A stretch of 64,000 bases of DNA. Origin: Arenicola marina. Taxonomy: Eukaryota; Annelida; Polychaeta; Arenicolidae. The stretch covers positions 17,757,088 through 17,821,087 of the forward strand of contig OZ025249.1 of NCBI GenBank assembly GCA_964019135.1, written 5' to 3'. Within the stretch, counting starts at the first letter, position 1. The number at the start of each line of letters is the position of its first letter. A program made the position numbers and the translations under genes. The notes under the pieces are model-generated. The model was not told where the DNA came from and did no database searches. It saw only the letters and a program-made list of their open reading frames with translations. This document shows, piece after piece, positions 36,957-47,532 of this stretch.

Positions 36957-38400
36957 CTGGAGGGCCAGGGTATGGAGGGCCAGGGTATGGAGGGCCAGGG
37001 TATGGAGGGCCAGGGTATGGAGGGCCAGGGTATTGGGGGCCAGGGTATGGAGGACCAGGGTATGGAGGGCCAGGGTATGGAGGGCCAGGGTATGGAGGGC
37101 CAGGGTATGGAGGGCCAGGGTATGGAGGGTCAGGGTATGAAGGGCCAGGGTATGGAGGGCCAGGGTATGGAGGGCCAGGGTATTGGGGGCCAGGGTATGG
37201 AGGGCCAGGGTATTGGGGGCCAGGGTATGGAGGGCCAGGGTATGGAGGACCAGGGTATGGAGGGCCAGGGTATGGAGGGCCAGGGTATGGAGGGCCAGGG
37301 TATGGAGGGCCAGGGTATGGAGAGCCAGGGTATGGAGGGCCAGGGTATGGAGGGCCAGGGTATGGAGGGCCAGGGTATTGGGGGCCAGGGTATGGAGGGC
37401 CAGGGTATGGAGGGCCAGGGTATGGAGGGCCAGGGTATGGAGGGCCGGGGTATGGAGGGCCGGGGTATGGAGGGCCAGGGTATGGAGGGCCAGTGTATGG
37501 AGTGCCAGGGTATGGAGTGCCAGGGTATGGAGGGCCAGGGTATGGAGGGCCAGGGTATGGAGGGCCAGGGTATGGAGGGCCAGGGTATGGAGGGCCAGGG
37601 TATGGAGGGCCAGGGTATGGAGGGCCAGGGTATGGAGGGCCAGGGTATTGGGGGCCAGGGTATGGAGAGCCAGGGTATGGAGGGCCAGGGTATGGAGGGC
37701 CAGGGTATGGAGGGCCAGGGTATGGAGGGCCAGGGTATGGAGGGCCAGGGTATGGAGGGCCAGGGTATGGAGGGCCAGGGTATGGAGGGCCAGGGTATGG
37801 AGGGCCAGGGTATGGAGGGCCAGGGTATGGAGGGCCAGGGTATGGAGGGCCAGGGTATGGAGGGCCAGGGTATGGAGGGCCAGGGTATGGAGAGCCAGGG
37901 TATGGAGGGCCAGGGTATGGAGGGCCAGGGTATGGAGGGCCAGGGTATGGAGGGCCAGGGTATGGAGGGCCAGGGTATGGAGGGCCAGGGTATGGAGGGC
38001 CAGTGTATGGAGTGCCAGGGTATGGAGGGCCAGGGTATGGAGGGCCAGGGTATGGAGGGCCAGGGTATGGAGGGCCAGGGTATGGAGGGCCAGGGTATGG
38101 AGGGCCAGGGTATGGAGGGCCAGGGCATGGAGGGCCAGGGCATGGAGGGCCAGGGTATGGAGGGCCAGGGTATGGAGGGCCAGGGTATGGAGGGCCAGGG
38201 TATGGAGGGCCAGGGTATGGAGGGCCAGGGTATGGAGGGCCAGGGTATGGAGGGCCAGGGTATGGAGGGCCAGGGTATGGAGGGCCAGGGTATGGAGGGC
38301 CAGGGTATGGAGGACCAGGGTATGGAGGGCCAGGGTATGGAGGGCCAGGGTATGGAGGGCCAGGGTATGGAGGGCCAGGGTATGGAGGGCCAGGGCATGG
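36957..38400 (+). repeat. 15-bp G-rich minisatellite, about 96 copies
   Basis: Unit GGGCCAGGGTATGGA, remarkably homogeneous, with rare variants (ATTGGGGGC, AGAGCC, GTGTATGGAGTGCC). All six frames stay open for 400-580 codons (GGPGYG, MEGQG, VWRAR, LALHT, PYPGP and SIPWP types), so an encoded silk- or elastin-like protein is not supported. Every unit supplies two GGG runs separated by 3 and 6 nt, giving an uninterrupted G-quadruplex-prone tract on the + strand. Confidence 0.97.
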
Positions 38401-41259
38401 GGAAGCCAGAGATCGCCCTCTTCCTTCTCCCGATAAGACGACCGTAAACTGTCTGCCGCCGTCCAGCGCGCCCTCCTCCACAGGAAGTTGCCCAGGGCGG
38501 CGGCCAATCATGCATCATGGGATAACTGGACTGTCAGGCGAAACCGGTGGCGGGGTGGCGGGGTGGCGGGGAGGGGGGGGGAGGGGGCGGAGTGGTGCCA
38601 AGGTGGTGCCGGTGTGGTGGCTTGGTTGGGGCGGTGGTGGTATGGCGGGATGAAGTCAGGGTGGTGTCAGGGTGGTGCCAGGGTTATTGCGGGGTGGTGG
38701 CGTGGTGGGGCCAGGGTGGTGGCAGGTTTGTGGTGGGGTGGTGGCGGGGCGGTGCCAGGGTGGTGGCGGGGTGGCCCTAGGTTCGAGATAGGGGTGAATG
38801 CGTTTTTAAGAGGGCATTGGTGTGTGAGAGCGGGGCGGGGGGCGGGGGGGGGGGGGTGGCAGGGTGAGTAAGGAGACTCGATTCCGGTGATAGGCCATTC
38901 CATTCCCTAGCTCCCTGACTGAGGGACGTACGAGTCTATTATATCAGGCGACAGGCAGATAGATCCGTCGTGGCTCCCTTTATGTCACTGTGTGGTTTAT
39001 AGCCGCAGAGGCTGGTGGTCATGTCGCAATGTGAACTAGGGGCCAGAGAAACGATACCTCCAAGAAACCTCTTCCATGGGTGTAAGAACAATCTGAGTCG
39101 ACTGTTGGTGTGAGCTCGTCGTAGATTCAGGACCAGGGTTGGGGAAGGCATGGCGCATTGAGTGTCAACCCAAAACTGGAGATCGAAGTCCCGCATAAAC
39201 ATTGTTGCTGTGAGTTGGTAAAATATGCATATTGATCCAACAAATGCACGTGGACATGACATTTTAATACAAAATAATAATATTTATATATAAGGTTTAA
39301 TGGAGTGGATATTCTGATAATAAAAGTTATCTTCCGGACACGATTGGCTACAATAGACGCAGTGGTCACAGGGATATATAACTACCATTTGTATTTGCCT
39401 GTTTCCATGACTTCGTGCCAAACGGGGCCTGTCAGCCCGGTGTATTACCCCATGGACGCCGAAAAAAGTGATCTGAAAAACGGTTGGCTATGCAGTGACA
39501 ACGGTTGGCTATGCAGTGACAGCGGTTGTGGCGCCTGCAGTGACACCAGGGTATTGTGCCAGCGGCGGTAACCCACCTGCTGTCGTTGCCCTCAATGCTG
39601 TCGCATCGCATTGGTTCTATTCGCAAGGCGCGCCGCCAACCGGAAACCTCTGAATATTGCATGCCTGTTTGCGGCAGGGATGGCATTGAAGGTGAATGTC
39701 GTGAAAGCCACGCCGGTGCGTGCTTTCTCTTTTTTTATGCGCCTTTAAACGTCCAAGTGGATTTGTTTGGTACCATGCGGCATGTGGCAGCGACGCGACA
39801 CCGCTCCAGGCGTACACTGATATCGGCTATAAGCTTCGGTAACCCTTGGAGATACGTATCGCAGCGGATCCCTTTTGAAATATGTATTATACTTCATTAT
39901 ATTGAGGCAATCTAGAATGGGAGAGGGGCGGGGGCTGGGGGCGGGGGGGTGGGGGGGGGGTGTTACTTGCACTGCACATAGCAATAACCCCTCCTACGGT
40001 GCTGCATATTTAGATCCTTGGAACCTACACTTTCACACCCGCGTTTAATTTTCATGAGAAACGGCTTTCCTCGCTCTACCGGGTTTCCCCACCATTGCCT
40101 CGCGTACACCGGCAGAAGTGAAGTGACCCCCTGGCCGAGGCCGATACCTCGTCCTGTATGGATGGGACTCTCCTCCCCCCACCCCCATCGGGTGACCTTT
40201 GCCCTATCTTTGCCCGCTGTCTGCCCTGTAATCCAGGGCCGATGTTTGGACCCGTGTCATGTCCAGCGGCCAACATTACCTCTGATTGGCTCGGGGGCCG
40301 AGGTCTCTGCTCGGATTGGTAACGGCTAAATTAACCCACAAACGAACAGCAATTTGTCTTCATCCTGGGGGTTGATTAGCAGGACAATTTCCGTGAAACC
40401 ACAGGTACTAAACCTTTCATCGTCCCGTCCCAAGGCTAATCCAATCCCCAAGGTGGACAAACCCGCGACGATACCTAATTAGTCGGGCCTCTCGAGTCTT
40501 AATATAGATATCTCGCATTGGCCTCCTACCCCACTGCCCCCTCCCTCACTACCCCCCCCCCCCCCTCCGCATCTACCTACTTTACTACCCCCAAACCGAC
40601 CTTCCCTACCCCGGCACTAACTGCACCGCAGCTGTATCTACCCCCATCCCGTCCACTGCACGATTATCCTAAATTGTTTCATGGAGACCAGCAATCCCTC
40701 TGTCCCTCAACCACCCTCCGCCTACCCCCGCCCCCTACTTCTCTCAGAATCACCCCGCTCCCTCAATTTGGCCTTCACTATACCCCGGCACCCCGCGCAC
40801 GGCCATCACTGTACCCACCACGCGCTATCCCTTATTGCACCCCCTCACTGTAGCCCCCCCCCCCCCCTCTCGCCCTGTACCTCACTGTATACCCCCCAAC
40901 CCCGTCCCTCATTGTACCCTCACTGTTTACCCCCCCCCCCCGCAGCCTACCCCTCACCGTACACGCCCCCCCCCCGCGCCCCACCCCTGACTGGGAGCCG
41001 CCCCACCTGCCGAGCGCCCCTCTCTCTGTGATGTCCATATATGGATACATCATTCATTGAAACCATCAATCATCGACACACGAGAAAGGTCGAACCCTGT
41101 CACGTGACCTTCGCACCATGTCTGCCATGCTAATTAAATGTACATAACAATCCTATCCACCTCTCTAAGTCGGACAACAACATCCCCGTCCCCAACCCCC
41201 ACACTCTCCCCAAACTATCGGCGGGGGGGAGGGGGGGGGGGGCGTTGGGGTGTTGTTTG
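38401..41259. other. Non-coding stretch with several simple repeats
   Basis: 38540-38790 is a degenerate GGTGGTGCCAGGGTGGT-type tract. 39480-39544 holds three copies of a 21-bp unit (ACGGTTGGCTATGCAGTGAC). 40520-41020 is C-rich, with C runs at 40550, 40855, 40930 and 40965. Open frames of about 80-120 codons have no recognisable domain. Confidence 0.5.
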
Positions 41260-41590
41260 TAATGATGGAGGTTGTGGTTAGGGGGATGGGGTGGTTAAGG
41301 TGCTTAGGGTGTTTGGGTGGTGAGGATGTTGGGGTGGTGAGGGTGTTGGGGTGGTTAAGGTGTTGGGGTGGTTAGGGTGGTGGGGTGGTTAAGGTGATGG
41401 GGTGGTTAGGGTGATGGGGTAGTTAGGGTGATGGGGTGGTTAGGGTGGTGGGGTGGTTAAGGGGATGGGGTGGTTAAGGCAATGGGGTCGAGAAGGTGTG
41501 GGGTGGTTAGGTGATGGGGTGGTTCGGGTGGTGGGCAGGTTTGGGTGGTGGGGGTTGCTTAGTGTGATGGGGTGGTTGGGCTGATGAAGT
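41260..41590 (+). repeat. 18-bp G/T-rich minisatellite, about 18 copies
   Basis: Degenerate units of the type GGGGTGGTTAGGGTGATG. GGGG and GGG runs separated by 4-6 nt again fit a G-quadruplex pattern. The TTAGGG word is part of the unit and not a telomeric array. Confidence 0.85.
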
Positions 41591-41694
41591 TGTTAAGATG
41601 GTGGTGCTTTTGGTTATCTGTAGAGATACTAGTGCTGGTGGTTTCTCGGGGTATATTTGTGTGCTGGTCCTTTGGTTGTTAGTGCGGGTAGTGA

Positions 41695-42002
41695 TATTGG
41701 CGGTGGGGGTGGTGGTGATAGTGGTGGTGATAGCAATGGTGGCAATGGTGGTGATGGTGGCGATGGTGGCGATGGTGGTGATGGTGGTAATGGTGGTGGT
41801 GATGGTGGTGATGGTGGTGGGGATGGTGGTGGTGGTGGCGATGGTGATAATGGTGGTGGCGATGGTGGTGGTGATGGTGGTGATGGTGGTGGGGATGGTG
41901 GTGGTGGCGATGGTGATAATGGTGGTGGCGATGGTGGTGGTGATGGTGGTGGTGATGATGAGGATGGCGATGATGGTGGCGATGGTGGTGATTGTAATGA
42001 TG
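41695..42002 (+). repeat. GGTGAT/GGC simple-sequence tract
   Basis: Trinucleotide-based mixture of GGT, GAT and GGC, with two near-identical blocks of about 63 bp (from about 41806 and 41868). It produces Gly/Asp-, His- or Thr/Ile-rich frames by composition alone. Confidence 0.9.
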
Positions 42003-42640
42003 GTGGCGCTGCCCCCGCTGGTTGCTTGGTGATGCCCTATCCACCCTCTTCCACCAGTCCTCACGGTTCCCGAGGTCGCGGGTGATGCATATGGTTGACT
42101 CGTATTGGCGAAGTAATTAATAAACAATTCATTTTACCCCCATGTTTGCTTTCGTTTGCGAGCACCGGCCGCCGCCAGGGGTAGCTGGCATCGGCGTAAC
42201 ATGGGCGTCACGCCGCAAAAACACTATATTTGGCGAGGATATGGATGGTGCGAATCCAGAGTAAGATGGTGAAGAAATCGGTCCAGAATGCGCTGGGAAT
42301 AGAGTGTGGTGTGGTGTGGTGGGGCGTGGGGTGCGGTGGGTGGGTGAGGGGCGGGGTGACTTGCGCGTGGCCCTGTAGTCCCAGACACGTTGCACGCGCC
42401 CGGCCCCTCTCCGTGACCGCTAGGCGGGGCGGGTTGCTGCCGTATCAATCACCATTGTTGGGCAATTACTGTGTTCAGGCGACTTGCTTAGCGGGGCCCT
42501 CGCTCCCACCGGGCGACTGCGAAACCGGAAAGACCTCGAGGGCCGAGAGTGACCGAGAGTGGCGCTGCGGTTGTCGGAATGGTTGTCATTCGCCTTCGCA
42601 AGGCCTCGATTTGTTTTATCCCGTTGCGGGGAATGGTGGG
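42003..42640. other. Non-coding stretch, no gene recognised
   Basis: GC-rich unique DNA. An open frame of about 200 codons (from 42230) includes the GGT-rich edge and the 18-bp repeat below, and shows no domain. Confidence 0.4.
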
Positions 42641-42714
42641 GGTGTTAGGGCCGTGCCCGTGGGGGCCGTGCCCGTGGGGGCCGTGCTCGTGGGGCCGTGC
42701 CCGTGGGGGCCGCG
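42641..42714 (+). repeat. 18-bp GC-rich tandem repeat, about 4 copies
   Basis: Units GGGGCCGTGCCCGTGG with one copy reading CTCGTGG and one unit shortened. Confidence 0.9.
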
Positions 42715-42809
42715 GTGCAAACTCAACACATTGAGGGAGGATTGGGAGCGGGGTAACAACACAGTCGTCAAGGGCAACCTACGAAATGGCATCGCCGCTA
42801 CGGCTCCTG

Positions 42810-43110
42810 CAGCTGCTTATATACCTCCCGTTACTACTAGTTACCGCTGCTGAAATTATTATACACCCCCCGTTACTACTAGTTACTGTTACATCTTATT
42901 TACCCTGTTACTACTAGTTACTGCTGCATCTTATATACCCCCGTTACTACTAGTTACTACTACATCTTATATACTCCGTTACTATTAGTTACTGCTGCAT
43001 CTTATATACCCCGTTACTATTAGTTACTGCTGCATCTTATATACCCCGTTACTACTAGTTACTGCTGTATCTTATATACCCCCGTTACTACTAGTTACTG
43101 CCGCTTCACC
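42810..43110 (+). repeat. 36/37-bp minisatellite, about 8 copies
   Basis: Units contain CCGTTACTACTAGTTACTGC followed by TGCATCTTATATACCC. The palindrome ACTAGT recurs in most units (ATTAGT in two). Confidence 0.93.
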
Positions 43111-45870
43111 TTACATGCCCCTCTATATACCACCAACGTGCTGCTGCACTATGTACTAGTGCTGCCACTACTGCTACTACTACTAAGATTCCATAATGAC
43201 TGACATATTAAAACAGCTGTCGTTTATGCGAGACTACCACTACAAATAGTGGTGGTTGCCAGTAATTGACCTGTGTACTACCCCTGAGGTCTGTAGTACT
43301 ATGTCTGCGCGGCCTTGTTGCTTCAGCTGTCAAGGCTGGCTGGCTGGCGGCTGGTCTGGGATTTAGGCCAAGTCAGATGTTTGCCGACATCACTAATCAT
43401 AGCGGGCGATAGTGGCTCCCTGTCTTACGTGCCCCCGGCCCCTTCCCCATCCCCGCCACTGCCCCTCCCGTGCCTTCCGCGTGGTATGCATGACTGGAGG
43501 GGCTCGGAGAAAGCACAGAAGGAAGAGGGGTATGATCTATGCCTGGCGCTCGCAGCCACGGAGTGGGAGGCCAGAAGACGTATAGTTATGGGGTGAACAC
43601 CAGTGGAAGCTAGGCGCCATTACTGGGGAGAAAACACGCACACAGCGGCAGTCTGGCATAAAAAAAGGGAAAAGAGCAACTTGAACACCAAAGCCAGGGA
43701 AAATCCGTGTGAATGGAAAGAGAAAACGGGCTTTTACGACGAGGGGAGGTAATTGTTTAGTAAACGAGAAGAAGACGTAATCAAGAAATGAAACACGGGC
43801 AGCCGAAGGAATTGGTTTCGGCAATGGCCAAGTCAAGTGTCTGGCGTACACTGGCTGCTGCAATACCATGCAATGCGCAGAATCGGCTACTGTGTAGCAG
43901 CGAATATAATATATGACATGGTGCGTGTTACAGTGTATAAGAAAGGCCCACAGACTGCATTGCACGCTGCGGGTGGTCCCTTCCCATCTAATGGAACGCG
44001 GTGGCAACGAAGAGAAAATACATATTACCAATTGATAAATAACCCCATTCGATTTCTGGCGCAGATACCTCGGCATACCGCCTAAGCCGAGACGCTAAGT
44101 CGCTATTGCACACACAAACAGGCAAAACCAAATCAGACACAGCTACCCAGACCTATGGGGCCAGGCCTGGTATTTTTTGTAACAAGTACCCCTGCCGTTG
44201 CACCAGTTACTCACCTCTCGTAACGGTGATGCTTACAGCGTGTGGCCATCGCAGCCTGCCTGGCTGAATGGCCAGCTTGGCAAGACTAGAGTGGTCTATT
44301 CCGACGCGGTCTTAAACCTGCCTGATCAGACAGCCTTTTATCCACATGAGATTAATTTTAAATCTTTCAAATTGGAAATGAGGCGCTTAGGTTCTTATTT
44401 CATCAATGCAAATATATAGTATGCAACAAAGCTCCGGACTAAGTTTTGTCGAGACCGTTAAATCGTGTACGAGGAAAGTGGCTATTTGGTCTACTGCGTT
44501 ATAAATTCTCATACCACGGTAAGAAGATCAGATAATGTGTCTAGCAAACACCAAAAATATTGAGAACAATATATTGGTTTTAGATTGCTTGGCTTAAGCA
44601 CGACGCTTTAAATACTCTGCATCTGGCCCTACTTATTGATCTAGTTGCACGTTTGCGAACGCCATATCTGGGACCAAGAGCCCCAATGTGAGAATGCTTA
44701 CAATTTTGAAGGACACATTTTTTCAGTATTTGTCAAAATAAGAGAAATCAGCAGTCTGGTTTTTCCGTATGTTTGAAAGTAGATATGTTCAGGTCTCTAA
44801 GTTGTATCAACGCTTTAATGTGACCATTAAGCTCTATATGTCATATAACAACGACAACGGGAAGGGCCATGATAGAAAGGAGGAAGCCCCCTACTCTTTT
44901 CGAATATATATATATATATTTTTATATATGAACTGCTGTGTTTAATAGCTTTAAACAACTTTAATGTGTAGTCTCCACCGATGGCGGGGAACAGCAATGC
45001 GAGAACGATTTATTGGCTGAACATGGCCATGGTACGGGTAGATGGCGCAATGCTGCGCAGTGCGTAGTCAGGACATGTAGTCGGCTCTGATAAGTGGCTT
45101 TACCCAGTTCCGGACCCGATGGCAGCTGAGATGCCCCCAAGAGGACTAAACCCCCCCCCCATCCTGGTCCTCGACCTATCCCCCGCCCCGCCCCTCCACC
45201 ATCACCCTCCTGCCCCCCCTCCCGTCCACCATCACCCTCCAGCATCGCCTCCCCGCCACCATAACCCTCCAGCGCCTCCCCCATTTTAGCCCACGACCTT
45301 GACGCAGCATGTGGAGAGCTCAAATCCGAAGGGACCAGAACGGCGTTAAAAATGATCCTGTTTCGATGTTGAGATCTTTATGCTTTGAAGCCAATCTGTG
45401 GCCTCACAGCGGGGCTGTTTGTCATGCGTAACATACGGGTATCCCAGTTACGAGGTTGCAGTTGTGGCTGGAGGCGAGGAGGTATGAAACATTAACATTA
45501 ACCTCCCCCTAACGACTACCTGTTGATAGCAATCGCGCTCGATATTTGGATGATCGAAACATAACATAACATAACAAAGAGCTTCTGATTGATGCATCTT
45601 ACATCAGCACCCTTTCCTAACCACAACCTTACATCCTTTTTAAAACGGTTCGACATATACCATTGTCTACGTAGGCATGAGCTTGATGAGAAATTGGGCC
45701 AGCATACGCCCTTTGTTTAGAGTAATATGACGCATACATATCTTACGTCCTGTTACGTCAATGGGAAGATAATCGACAAGGACGGAGCCATGTTTGCCCA
45801 CTCCGATAAGAGGCTTCCAGCTTGGAAGTCTGGCCTCGGGCAGCCCTCGGACTAGGCCTCTGATCAGAAT
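43111..45870. other. Non-coding stretch, no gene recognised
   Basis: Unique DNA with an AT microsatellite at 44903-44930 and a three-copy CACCATCACCCTCC-type repeat at 45195-45275. A 179-codon minus-strand frame (43537-44076) has no recognisable domain or splice structure. Confidence 0.45.
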
Positions 45871-45953
45871 AACAAAGCCATTAATAGCACCGAATAAGAC
45901 CCCCTAGCCTTCTGTGACTGACAGCCATTTGCATTAGGGGCGAAATATAAAAG
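45871..45953 (+). promoter_or_regulatory. Candidate core promoter/enhancer with octamer and TATA box
   Basis: In order on the + strand: AACAAAG (45871, SOX type), CCATTAAT (45878, homeodomain type), TGACAG (45919, MEIS/TGIF type), perfect octamer ATTTGCAT (45927-45934) and TATAAAAG (45946-45953). An octamer a few bases upstream of a TATA box occurs in histone H2B and POU-regulated promoters. No coding sequence follows, so this is inference from motifs only. Confidence 0.3.
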
Positions 45954-46566
45954 TGGACACATTTAGTATCTTGCAACGTAACCCATTACATTCGCGAAGA
46001 AAGAAATCCCTTTTGCTCGCATGCCTACCTGTGAAGTATCATAAACCGTTACACGTCGTCACACACAAAAAAGAAAGACGATATGGTAATGTATGCAAAT
46101 GAAGTACTTTAATGAGAGGCCGTATCATGGCCGTGAGTGAGTAGCTACTAATTTAGCATTGAAGGGCTATAATAAATGGGGGTTGTCAGCCAAATCTCGC
46201 CGTGGAGGTCCATTGGAGATTCCAGCGACAAAAACCACGTGGCACGGGTCGGTTATTAACGCTGGTTTATGGGAATGCAATGGTCGTCGAAACCCGGAGA
46301 AACATGGCTGACCGACTCTGATAGCCAAGTGGCTGGTACCCGAGCCAATAACAATGATAGCTCTCTGCCTCGCCTAGTGGAGGATGATGATCTGGAGAGT
46401 GAAGGAAGCGTTTGGGGGAGAGAGGGGCTGAGATAGCCGTTAATGCGTCATACACAATGACGCGAGAGAATGCCAATGCCGTGGGCGGGAAAAGGATGAC
46501 AATGGTGGGCGAATGACTTAGTGTATCAGGCCTCGTGGTTGCCATGTCTATCTGTGAAGGATTACA

Positions 46567-47440
46567 AATAACTATGTTATGCAGACGAAGTAAGTCTCCT
46601 CGCGCCTACACTGTTTGCTCTTAAACAAATGTGTAACGTGTGTACAGAGTTTGCAAAAGAATTTTATCTTACGTTTAACCCTTTGAAATGCAAACTTATA
46701 AATGTTAGTGTCAATAACGTAGAATTTTACTTCAACAATGACCTTGTCAAAACGGTGAAAAGTGATATGCATCTCGGTCACACTATTGGCCCAAACGTCT
46801 CTGGCGACGTCATACGTCAGGCGTCTTACGACCTAACGCGCCGTACGAATTATGTATTAGCTAATTACGGGGTGTCTAACTCATTTGTGGTTTATCAACT
46901 TTTTAAGTCATACTGTAATACTTTCTACGGATGCCACTTATGGAATCTAGATGCCAGAGACATATCCCATTTTCTTACCACATGGAGGGTGTGCATGAGG
47001 AAAATCTTCAAGTTACCAGCACGCACTCACGGTAAATTAATTCCTGTCATAGCCGAGTGTCTCCCAACAGTGATAATAGCACCCTACGATTTCTTTTCAA
47101 AATAGCTGCTAGTGGTGGCGCGTCAATTTTTTCATCTAACATTAGGCATATTTTAGCAACTTATAAGTTGTCTCTTAATCATATCGTGTCTGACGCAAAC
47201 CATATGAAGAAAACATGTTACACGCGTTTTAGGGCCTCTCTTAGCCACGACGACATGTCTTCTGGGGTTTTTGCCCAAACTATTTTATACGAGAGGGACT
47301 TTTGCCACGGTGCTATGTCAACTGACGACCTAAACTGTATACCTAATTTTATTTGTACTACTTGAATACGTCACTTTTTGACACTTATACGTATCAACTC
47401 ACTGTGTACATGCTTTTATGCTACGTACGAATAAAGATAA
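46567..47440 (+). mobile_element. 5'-truncated non-LTR retrotransposon (LINE), reverse transcriptase C-terminal part
   Basis: The coding part opens inside the reverse transcriptase catalytic box. The frame reads YADE VSLLAPT where YADD is expected (46578-46589), then CTEFAKEFYLTFNPLKCKLI and HLGHTIG, which are the post-YADD blocks of jockey/CR1/L2-type LINEs. The connection part (RKIFKLPARTHGKLIPVIAE) runs to about 47060. A frameshift lies between 47060 and 47100, after which the next frame (RFLFKIAASGGASIFSSNIR) continues to the stop at 47365. An AATAAAGATAATAAT tail closes the element near 47440. The endonuclease and N-terminal RT are missing. Dead copy; clade not certain. Confidence 0.8.
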
Positions 47441-47532
47441 TAATTACGGTCGGCCTAACGGTTTCTTTGTTGCCCCAGAGGGGGTAGTGTGTGGTGGGGT
47501 GGGGGGGGGGCTTCAGAAATGCTATCGTCTAT

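Noticed and set aside
36890-38653. A 587-codon GPGYG-repeat frame resembling silk or elastin
   Set aside because: All six frames are open through the array because the 15-bp unit has no stop. The flanking codons carry no signal peptide or known domain.
41045-41100. B-box-like GGGTTCGACC on the minus strand, possible tRNA
   Set aside because: No A box at the right distance and no cloverleaf pairing.
41260-41590. Interstitial telomere repeats (TTAGGG words)
   Set aside because: TTAGGG occurs once per 18-bp unit within other sequence, not as tandem hexamers.
43537-44076. A 179-codon frame on the minus strand
   Set aside because: No recognisable motif, no homology I can name, and no splice or promoter context.
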